From: JBCCEV01 sp039030125
Lineage (GTDB): Bacteria; Pseudomonadota; Gammaproteobacteria; Ga0077536
DNA length: 10,835 nucleotides
Reading direction: 5' to 3'
Assembly: GCA_039030125.1 (NCBI GenBank)
Contig: JBCCEV010000147.1
Span: 1 to 10,835, forward strand
Part shown: in pieces, positions 1 through 5,818 of the stretch
Layout: each line of letters begins with the position of its first letter
Position numbering within the stretch: the stretch's first letter is position 1
The notes under the pieces: generated by a model
Databases searched by the model: none
What the model was told of the DNA's origin: nothing
The model's input: the letters and a program-made list of their open reading frames with translations, nothing else
Made by a program: the position numbers and the translations under genes

Positions 1-153
1 GGTGAATTGATCAACGGCAGTCCGATCAGCGCCAATGGACGAGCGCTTACGCTTTATAAATCCATGGGGCATGCCGTTGAGGACATGATAGTGGCGGACT
101 ATGTGTTCAACCGTGCCGAAGATCAGAACATCGGCACGGTTATCGACCTCTAG
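1..153 (+). CDS. Ornithine cyclodeaminase / mu-crystallin family protein, C-terminal fragment
   Basis: This is the last 50 codons of a gene that begins before the window, read in frame 1 to a TAG stop at 151-153. The visible residues include ALTLYKSMGHAVEDMIVADY, which matches the conserved C-terminal segment of the ornithine cyclodeaminase/mu-crystallin family (NAD(P)-binding imine reductases and amino-acid cyclodeaminases), and the fragment ends in GTVIDL, typical of these proteins. The substrate cannot be told from this end: ornithine cyclodeaminase, alanine dehydrogenase, ketimine reductase and SbnB-like enzymes all share it. The gene runs into the oppositely oriented cupin gene with only 7 bp between the two stop codons, so it belongs to a different transcription unit from the benzoate genes. 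The family call is fairly safe; the exact function is open. Confidence 0.75.
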   Translation, partial: GELINGSPISANGRALTLYKSMGHAVEDMIVADYVFNRAEDQNIGTVIDL

Positions 154-160
154 AGTCTTG

Positions 161-598
161 TCAGGCGTGTTGCTCCGCCCACATTGCCCGCAGCTCGGGC
201 ATGCCAACCCGCGCCACGACATTTTGCTCATCATCCATCAACTCGACGAGGTCTTCTTCACCGTGCCCCCTGATGCTGTAGTAGACCACCGCGCCGTCGG
301 GGCCGCCGCCCTCTGAATGACAGTCATCAGTGCGGCCTTCGAAATATTCACCGGGTTTGCGGATCTCTTTGATGTCGCCGTTCGTGTGATACATGCGCAG
401 TTCACCCTGGATGATCAACATGTTGGTTTTGGCGAGATGATTGTGAATCGCAACCTTTTCACTGGGTTCAAACTTAACCAACAAGTCAGCGATCTGGCGC
501 TCCTCATCGAGATTACAGAGCGTGAATTCCAGATGATCTAGACCAGCAAACGGGTGCCAACTTACGTTTGATTCATCGAAAGCAAATTGGGTAGTCAT
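161..598 (-). CDS. Small single-domain cupin protein at the end of the benzoate operon
   Basis: This is a 145-residue soluble protein with one cupin beta-barrel and no signal peptide. Cupin motif 1 is recognisable around residues 44-65, with H52 and H54 (sequence IHNHLAK) as likely metal ligands and G65 closing the motif. The Glu usually found 3-4 residues after the second His is absent (K57, T58, N59 there), so the metal site may be a three-histidine type. Motif 2 lies near residues 82-94 (KPGEYFEG, then H94). The start is an ATG with a good Shine-Dalgarno, GGGAG at 604-608, five bases upstream. It follows the benzoate-CoA ligase on the same strand after an 80-bp gap, so it could be the last operon gene or have its own promoter. 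Similar stand-alone cupins include dioxygenases, isomerases and ChrR-like sensor domains; I cannot choose among these. A role in aromatic degradation or in sensing an intermediate is inference from position only. Confidence 0.8.
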   Translation of the reverse strand: MTTQFAFDESNVSWHPFAGLDHLEFTLCNLDEERQIADLLVKFEPSEKVAIHNHLAKTNMLIIQGELRMYHTNGDIKEIRKPGEYFEGRTDDCHSEGGGPDGAVVYYSIRGHGEEDLVELMDDEQNVVARVGMPELRAMWAEQHA

Positions 599-648
599 CG
601 CTTCTCCCGACGTTATCGCAGTTGGAGACTAATGTTAGCTTGAGCATC

Positions 649-676
649 ATGTTACGGCGCCGAATGCGCTCACCAA
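649..676 (-). promoter_or_regulatory. Weak candidate promoter in the ligase-cupin spacer
   Basis: The 80-bp spacer between the benzoate-CoA ligase stop and the cupin start contains, on the minus strand, TTGGTG (complement of 671-676), 16 bases, then TAACAT (complement of 649-654). This is a poor but correctly spaced sigma-70-like pair. A second TAACAT lies downstream (complement of 632-637). No terminator-like stem followed by a T-run was seen, so read-through from the box operon is equally possible. Confidence 0.2.
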
Positions 677-678
677 TT

Positions 679-2247
679 CTAGCGCAGCTTGAATCGCTGT
701 ATTTTCCCCGTCGCCGTTTTCGGCAGCTCCGAGACAAACTCGATCCAGCGCGGGTATTTGTAAGGGGCTAGCTGGTGCTTGACGTGCGCCTGGAGGGCAA
801 CCATCAATTCCTCGCCCGGTGTATTGTCGCCGGTAAGCACCACGAAAGCCGCTGGTTTAATCAAGTTCTCCTCGTCGGCCTTGCCAACGACCGCCGCTTC
901 CAACACAGCCTCATGGCCTATCAAGGCGCTTTCAACCTCGGTCGGTGAAACGTAGATCCCACCAACTTTCAGCATGTCATCGCTGCGCCCACAATAGACG
1001 TAATAGCCTGATTCATTGCGCAGATATTTATCGCCGGTGCGCGTCCAATCACCCAGGAAGGTCTGCCGGGACTTGGCTCGGTTATTCCAATACATCGCCG
1101 CCGATGTCGGACCCGCCACGTGTAACTCGCCTATCTCTCCGGGCGCGACATCCTGTCCATCATCGCCGACCAAGCGCGCGGTGTAACCGGGCACTGGCTT
1201 ACCCGTGGTGCCGTACTCCAAATCCTCAGGCGCGTTGGAGAGGAAGATATGGAGCATTTCGGTGGAGCCAATGCCATCGAGAATATCCACACCAAAGTGC
1301 GCCGACCACCGCTCACCGAGATCTTTAGGCAAAGCCTCGCCCGCCGAGGTACAGCGCCGCAGCGCGACATCATTTTGCGCGGGTAAATTCGGATCGGCGA
1401 GCAAAGCCGCGTAGAGTGTGGGGACCCCATAAAAAATGGTGGGTTGATGCTCAACAAGGCGTCTGAACACGGCCTGGGGTGTTGGCCGCTCTGCCATCAA
1501 TACGGTGGTCGCCCCGACACTGAGTGGGAAGGTTAGCGCGTTACCTAAACCATAAGCGAAGAAAAGTTTCGCCGCTGAGAACACGGTGTCACCCTCCTCG
1601 ATGCCAAGAACGGGCTTAGCATAAAGTTCAGCAGTCGCAATCAGACTCGAATGAAGGTGAACCGTACCTTTCGGCGCGCCAGTTGACCCTGATGAGTACA
1701 ACCAAAAGCAGGCATCATCGGCTATCGTGGGCTCGACCGACGGATCGGGGTGCACCTCATCAATGCACTGTTCGTACTCACCGCCCGGCGTGCTGCTTAA
1801 GATACGTTGCAGTGGCGCGATCTCCTCAACACAACCTTGAAAGTTGCCCATCAGCGGTTCGGAAACCACGGCAATTTGTGCGCGCGAATCGCGCAGCATG
1901 TAACGGTAGTCCTCAGCAACGAGCAACGTGTTGACCAAAACCGGAATAACGCCCGCTCTGATAGCGCCCAGAAACAGGCTTGGTAACTCGAACGAGTCGA
2001 GCATGCAGACCAGGATCCTTTGCTCAGGCCTGATCCCAGTCGCTCGCAGCCAGGCGGCGACATGTGCTGATCGCTCGTCAAGATCAGCAAACGTATAGGA
2101 CCCTCTGTCGTCGATATAGGCGGTCTTGCCCGCGCGCTCGGTCTCAATGTTACGAGCGATCAGATCCCACGCGGCATTGTAATTGCGGGGTACGTCAATC
2201 GTAGGCGGAGAATGCCGGTGATCGGCATGACTGAGACCGGGTGACAC
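679..2247 (-). CDS. bclA: Benzoate-CoA ligase (AMP-forming)
   Basis: This 522-residue cytoplasmic enzyme of the ANL adenylate-forming superfamily converts benzoate, ATP and CoA to benzoyl-CoA, AMP and PPi, the entry step for the box pathway. Visible motifs in order: phosphate-binding loop YSSGSTGAPKGTVH at 184-197; A5 motif GIGSTEMLHIFLSN at 325-338, which is characteristic of benzoate-CoA ligases rather than acetyl- or fatty-acyl-CoA ligases; A7 TGDKY at 404-408 with Asp406; hinge/A8 RSDDMLKVGGIYVSPTEVE at 421-439; and A10 LPKTATGKIQRF at 508-519 with catalytic Lys515. Length matches the family. The start is GTG at 2247, 9 bp after the ferredoxin stop; there is no strong Shine-Dalgarno (AGAGCG at best), so translation is probably coupled. 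Substrate range could include substituted benzoates, but the adjacent boxB and boxC make benzoate the main candidate. Confidence 0.93.
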   Translation of the reverse strand: MSPGLSHADHRHSPPTIDVPRNYNAAWDLIARNIETERAGKTAYIDDRGSYTFADLDERSAHVAAWLRATGIRPEQRILVCMLDSFELPSLFLGAIRAGVIPVLVNTLLVAEDYRYMLRDSRAQIAVVSEPLMGNFQGCVEEIAPLQRILSSTPGGEYEQCIDEVHPDPSVEPTIADDACFWLYSSGSTGAPKGTVHLHSSLIATAELYAKPVLGIEEGDTVFSAAKLFFAYGLGNALTFPLSVGATTVLMAERPTPQAVFRRLVEHQPTIFYGVPTLYAALLADPNLPAQNDVALRRCTSAGEALPKDLGERWSAHFGVDILDGIGSTEMLHIFLSNAPEDLEYGTTGKPVPGYTARLVGDDGQDVAPGEIGELHVAGPTSAAMYWNNRAKSRQTFLGDWTRTGDKYLRNESGYYVYCGRSDDMLKVGGIYVSPTEVESALIGHEAVLEAAVVGKADEENLIKPAAFVVLTGDNTPGEELMVALQAHVKHQLAPYKYPRWIEFVSELPKTATGKIQRFKLR

Positions 2248-2256
2248 GCTGGCGCT

Positions 2257-2571
2257 CTAATATTCTGGGGCGAGCGTGAGTCGGATGCCGTCAAGATCGT
2301 CGGTGAATTCGACTTGGCAGGCAAGACGGGAGTTCTCTTGGAAATGCCCCGTGTCCTCGACCATCACTTGCTCGGCGTCCTCGCGTGGCTCCAAACGCGC
2401 GGCCCAGTCCTTGTCGACGTAGATATGACAGGTGGAACACACACACTGCCCCCCGCAAATGCCTTCAACCGGCAAGTTCGCGTCGCGCAGGATCTCCATC
2501 AAGCTCAATCCTTCCTCGGCGATGAGCTCGTGCGCCTCGCCGTCGCGATCGACTGCATGAACGGTGGCCAC
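2257..2571 (-). CDS. [2Fe-2S] ferredoxin, adrenodoxin-type
   Basis: This is a 104-residue soluble ferredoxin. The cluster ligands are C39, C45, C48 and C85 in the pattern C-x5-C-x2-C-x36-C, with the surrounding ICGGQCVCSTCHIYV typical of adrenodoxin/putidaredoxin-like ferredoxins; C43 is an extra non-ligand Cys often present there. The acidic segment after the loop (EPREDAEQ, then EDTG) resembles the partner-docking helix of the family. The start is GTG, two bases after the boxB stop, with no independent Shine-Dalgarno, so translation is likely coupled to BoxB. In studied bacteria BoxB receives electrons from BoxA, a much larger flavin/iron-sulfur reductase; here this small ferredoxin sits in that place. 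I infer that it feeds the BoxB diiron centre, with an unlinked ferredoxin reductase. An alternative is general iron-sulfur electron transfer. Family call is secure; partner is inferred. Confidence 0.92.
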   Translation of the reverse strand: MATVHAVDRDGEAHELIAEEGLSLMEILRDANLPVEGICGGQCVCSTCHIYVDKDWAARLEPREDAEQVMVEDTGHFQENSRLACQVEFTDDLDGIRLTLAPEY

Positions 2572-2573
2572 GC

Positions 2574-3992
2574 CTACATTCGCACGTAATCAAAATCGAT
2601 CGGTTGATTATTAATTCCGATCCGCGGCGGCGCGATCCACGAGGCGAATTCACCGGGCTCGGTGACCTGAGTCATCAGCGACAAGACAAATTCCTGATCC
2701 TCAGCCGTAGGCAACCAGTCATCGCGGCGCGCCTGCCATGTCTGTACGTCGATAACATCGCCCGCCGGCGAGACCTTAACCCCCGAAAAGGCGCCGATCT
2801 GGCGATGAAAGGCGCGGTGCGGCAGCGAGAACGAGAAGTCGATGTCATTATCGGCAATCACTTTGTTCCACCGATCGATGCCGCGTTGGCAGTCGGCGAT
2901 ATAGTCGTCGCGTAAACGTTCGTTGAGCGAGGTTAAAGCCGAGGTCTCCATCGTGGAAATGGTGTCGCCGGTGACAGTGGTCACGGTGTAGGCTTCGTCG
3001 GTCAATTGGTGATCGTCCTTGATACGATTTTCCTGGTAGCGGCCTTTCAAGCCCTGCGTGTAATAGTTCGCCGCGTTCGTCGATTGCTCGGCACCGAACA
3101 GGTCTTCGGAAACGCTGAAATGGAAATTGATGTACTTCTGCATCGTCGGTAAATCAATAGCACCGTGGTGACGAACATCCTCGGTTTTATGCGCGCGCAT
3201 GATCTCACAGGCTTGTTGCACCACTCGACTCACCCCGGTTTCACCCACGTACATGTGATGCGCTTCCTCGGTCAGCATGAATTGGCAGGTGCGAGCGAGC
3301 GGGTCAAACGCAGATTCCGCGAGTGAGGCGAGTTGATACTTGCCATCGCGATCGGTGAAAAACGTGAACATGTAAAACGACAACCAATCCGGCGTGCGTT
3401 CGTTAAACGCACCAAGAATTCGGGGCCTATCGGCATCACCGGAAGTCCGTTTCAAGAGTCCTTCGGCTTCCTCGCGACCGTCACGTCCAAAGTGCGCCAT
3501 CAACAGGTGCACCATCGCCCACAAGTGTCGCGCTTCCTCGACATTGACTTGGAATAGATTGCGCATATCAACCAATGAAGGCGCGGTCGCGGCAAGCAAA
3601 CGCTGCTGTTCGACCGAGGCAGGCTCGGTATCTCCTTGGGTCACGATCAAGCGCCGCAGTGCCCCCCGATGTTCGCCTGGCACGTCTTGCCAAACCGGCT
3701 CCCCCTTGTGATCGCCAAATGCGATCTGCTTATCGTCATTGTTTTTCTCCGCCAAAAAAATGCCCCATCGATAGTCAGGCATTTTCACGTGATCGAAATG
3801 CGCCCAGCCTTTTTTATCCACGCCAATGGCGGTCCGCAAATAAATTTCTTTTTCTTGGAATTGATCGGGGCCAAATTCTTTCCACCAGCTCATGAACTTC
3901 GGGTGCCAAGATTCGAGCGCGCGTTTCAAACGGCGATCGGATTTGAGATCGACGTTGTTCGGTATCAATTCGCTGTAATCAACCGCAGACAT
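2574..3992 (-). CDS. boxB: Benzoyl-CoA 2,3-epoxidase, diiron oxygenase component BoxB
   Basis: This is a 472-residue cytoplasmic enzyme, full length for BoxB. It is a class of diiron monooxygenase that converts benzoyl-CoA and O2 to 2,3-epoxybenzoyl-CoA. Two E-x2-H metal motifs are visible: E153/H156 in NVEEARHLWAMVHLLMAHFG and E243/H246 in LTEEAHHMYVGETGVSRV. With a constant offset of 3 from the residues I recall for the Azoarcus enzyme, E123 and D214 fall on the remaining iron ligands, so the active site looks intact. The N-terminal part (SWWKEFGPDQF, YLRTAIGVDKKGWAHF) is also typical of BoxB. The ATG has the best ribosome site in the operon, AGGAG at 3999-4003, six bases upstream. The gene lies 18 bp after boxC and 2 bp before the ferredoxin. 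No BoxA is encoded nearby. Expression should follow that of boxC. Confidence 0.96.
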   Translation of the reverse strand: MSAVDYSELIPNNVDLKSDRRLKRALESWHPKFMSWWKEFGPDQFQEKEIYLRTAIGVDKKGWAHFDHVKMPDYRWGIFLAEKNNDDKQIAFGDHKGEPVWQDVPGEHRGALRRLIVTQGDTEPASVEQQRLLAATAPSLVDMRNLFQVNVEEARHLWAMVHLLMAHFGRDGREEAEGLLKRTSGDADRPRILGAFNERTPDWLSFYMFTFFTDRDGKYQLASLAESAFDPLARTCQFMLTEEAHHMYVGETGVSRVVQQACEIMRAHKTEDVRHHGAIDLPTMQKYINFHFSVSEDLFGAEQSTNAANYYTQGLKGRYQENRIKDDHQLTDEAYTVTTVTGDTISTMETSALTSLNERLRDDYIADCQRGIDRWNKVIADNDIDFSFSLPHRAFHRQIGAFSGVKVSPAGDVIDVQTWQARRDDWLPTAEDQEFVLSLMTQVTEPGEFASWIAPPRIGINNQPIDFDYVRM

Positions 3993-4010
3993 GATCCACT
4001 CCTAATAGAA

Positions 4011-5702
4011 TTAAGCGCGCCGCTTATCGTACTTGGGCCGCTGCCCAGTGCCGTATAACACTAACGCGCCGTCATCGCCCACCGCGTTTGGTCGTTGAAA
4101 GATCCAATTTTGCCACGCGCTCAAGCGGGAGAAAATTTTAGATTCCAGGGTTTCGGGGCCAGGAAACCTGAGGCTTGCTTCCATCCCGGTCAGGGCATCA
4201 GGTGAAAATCCCGATCGCGCCTCTAAGACGATGCGGATTTCATCTTCCCAATCGATGTCATCAGGAATGAAGCTCACCAGGCCTAGCTGATCCGCGCTCT
4301 CGGCATCGATGCTGGTGCCCAGACGGGATTTAAGCTCAGTCGCTGTTGCTTCCTCACCCATGTAACGGGCCTGCAGGCGTGATATCCCAGAGACCATTGG
4401 TAACGGACCAAAGTTCATCGCGCTCAAGGCAATAGCGGCCGGCGGTGCCTCGTCGTCCTCAAATTGGCCGAGCAGCATAAAACTCTGATCGGCGGCGAGC
4501 ACCAGCTCGAACAAAGTGCCGCCAAAGCAGCTTGCTGGCTCAATAGCCGCGATTAAACTGCGCGCGGACACATCGATACGCTTCAGTACGCGTTTCGCGA
4601 GCCGCATGACTTCGTCAGCGAACCAATGATCGCGATGCGCCAACAGTTGGGCGTCATAGGCGAGCACCCGATCGAGGTCGCCGGCCGATTGAAAGCACCA
4701 GGTCCCGATCTCGGGTTCGTTGAAACGCAAATGCAAAATCGCATCATCCAATGCGCGCAACATCGCGAAGTACCAATAATTGGCGCCCGCGTTGACGACC
4801 TCGCCGATATTCGCCGGTGGTTCGACCGCCGGCCCCTGCAGGTTGAACGTTGCAACGCTCAACGCCCGGTTAATTTCCACGCTCAAGTAGTCGTAGGCGA
4901 TCGAATGCTCAGTGAGTTCCCGTTTCAGCGGCGGCAGAGCTACGCCACCATCGACTTCGCGCGGATTGTCCGCGGTAATCGCCTCAGCGCGAGCCCGGAC
5001 GCGCTCGTCGAACTTCGAGGCCGGAACAATTTCGTCCACCAAGCGCCAGTCCACCGCCCTCTGGCCACGGATCCCCTCTTCGGTGGTGCAAAAGAAGTCA
5101 GCCCGGTCGCGTCTTACCATTCGCTTATCAACCAGGCGCGTCAGGCCACCAGTCCCGGGCAGTACGGCAAGCAGCGGTAATTCGGGTAACGACACCGCGC
5201 TTGAGCCGTCATCGGCCAGAATAATTTCTGAGCACGCCAGCGCCAATTCATATCCGCCACCGGCGCATGAGCCTTTGATCGCGGCGAGAAAGGTCAGTCC
5301 CGCGTCCTCGGCCTCTTCCATTGCGTTGCGCGTTTCGTTGGTGAACTTACAAAAATTGACCTTGTGCGCGTGCGAGGACAAGCCCAACATTTTGATATTC
5401 GCGCCCGCACAAAACACCCTGTCGTTGAGCGAGTGCACGACCACGCAACGTACTTCGGGATGTTCGAATCGGATCCGGGCGATAGCGTCAGCCAATTCGA
5501 TATCGACGCTTAAGTCGTAGGAATTGAGCTTTAATTCGTAGCCGCTTGCCAGCGTGGCATGTTCATCAACGCTCAAGCCCAGCCAGGCAATGTGTTCCTC
5601 GATCGACAGTTGCCAGTGGCAATATTGGTTTGGCTCGGTGCGGAAATCGATGAAACCTTGTTCCGAAGCGGGATGACCGCTGTGTTTTGCCTCCTCGGCC
5701 AC
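4011..5702 (-). CDS. boxC: 2,3-epoxybenzoyl-CoA dihydrolase (benzoyl-CoA-dihydrodiol lyase) BoxC
   Basis: BoxC is an enoyl-CoA hydratase/crotonase-superfamily enzyme that opens the epoxide ring of 2,3-epoxybenzoyl-CoA with two waters, giving 3,4-dehydroadipyl-CoA semialdehyde and formate. Diagnostic stretches are GYELKLNSYDLSVDIELADA, DRVFCAGANIKMLGLSSHA, KVNFCKFTNETRNAMEEAED and GSCAGGGYELALACSE, and the ending SAWQNWIFQRPNAVGDDGAL is typical of BoxC. A second, degenerate crotonase-like segment occupies the C-terminal half. Start choice: the frame is open to a TTG at 5807 and has ATGs at 5765 and 5753, but I prefer GTG at 5702. It gives 563 residues, near the usual length of about 555. The stretch upstream is AT-rich, uses codons unlike the gene (TTA, GTA, TCA, AGA, CAA), and contains a -10-like TATTAT. 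GAGAG lies six bases before the GTG. The ATG at 5765 (584 residues) is the main alternative. First gene of the operon. Confidence 0.9.
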   Translation of the reverse strand: MAEEAKHSGHPASEQGFIDFRTEPNQYCHWQLSIEEHIAWLGLSVDEHATLASGYELKLNSYDLSVDIELADAIARIRFEHPEVRCVVVHSLNDRVFCAGANIKMLGLSSHAHKVNFCKFTNETRNAMEEAEDAGLTFLAAIKGSCAGGGYELALACSEIILADDGSSAVSLPELPLLAVLPGTGGLTRLVDKRMVRRDRADFFCTTEEGIRGQRAVDWRLVDEIVPASKFDERVRARAEAITADNPREVDGGVALPPLKRELTEHSIAYDYLSVEINRALSVATFNLQGPAVEPPANIGEVVNAGANYWYFAMLRALDDAILHLRFNEPEIGTWCFQSAGDLDRVLAYDAQLLAHRDHWFADEVMRLAKRVLKRIDVSARSLIAAIEPASCFGGTLFELVLAADQSFMLLGQFEDDEAPPAAIALSAMNFGPLPMVSGISRLQARYMGEEATATELKSRLGTSIDAESADQLGLVSFIPDDIDWEDEIRIVLEARSGFSPDALTGMEASLRFPGPETLESKIFSRLSAWQNWIFQRPNAVGDDGALVLYGTGQRPKYDKRRA

Positions 5703-5734
5703 GATTTGCTCTCTCGTATATTGTGCGCGAGAAG

Positions 5735-5740
5735 ATAATA
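5735..5740 (-). promoter_or_regulatory. Candidate -10 element for the box operon
   Basis: On the minus strand the sequence reads TATTAT, five of six matches to the sigma-70 -10 consensus, in an AT-rich patch about 33 bp before the proposed GTG start of boxC. Transcription would begin near 5728, giving a leader of about 25 bases containing GAGAG. No convincing -35 hexamer lies 16-18 bp upstream, which would fit an activator-dependent promoter. If boxC instead starts at the ATG at 5765, this element would be inside the gene and would not be a promoter. Confidence 0.35.
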
Positions 5741-5786
5741 CTGAATTACGCATCTGGGCGCTCATCGGATCAGGCGTCGAAGCGCG

Positions 5787-5792
5787 TAGAAT
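5787..5792 (+). promoter_or_regulatory. Candidate -10 element for the kefB-dlh pair
   Basis: TAGAAT matches five of six -10 consensus positions and ends 26 bp before the kefB ATG, so transcription would begin near 5799, inside the inverted repeat at 5797-5810. No good -35 is visible at 16-18 bp upstream. This placement would let a protein bound to the repeat block initiation. Confidence 0.25.
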
Positions 5793-5796
5793 CCCG

Positions 5797-5810
5797 CTTT
5801 TGCACAAAAG
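5797..5810. promoter_or_regulatory. 14-bp inverted repeat, candidate operator between boxC and kefB
   Basis: CTTTTG, then CA, then CAAAAG: two perfect 6-bp arms around a 2-bp centre. It lies 9 bp upstream of the kefB ATG and about 70-75 bp upstream of the putative box transcription start. A palindrome of this size in a divergent promoter region is typical of a dimeric regulator site. It contains one TGCA, the tetranucleotide reported as the core of BzdR/BoxR operators, but the tandem TGCA arrangement of those operators is not seen, so I do not assign it to that family. Confidence 0.4.
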
Positions 5811-5818
5811 AGCGCCCC

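Noticed and set aside
4626..5180. 184-codon plus-strand open frame
   Set aside because: Antisense to boxC; its amino-acid pattern follows from boxC codon structure.
4912..5520. 202-codon plus-strand open frame
   Set aside because: Lies wholly inside boxC on the opposite strand; low-complexity Ser/Arg-rich translation with no recognisable motif, a shadow of the real gene.
5687..5818. 44-residue N-terminal extension of the antiporter
   Set aside because: Overlaps boxC and the divergent control region, is charged rather than membrane-like, and KefB homology starts at the ATG at 5819.
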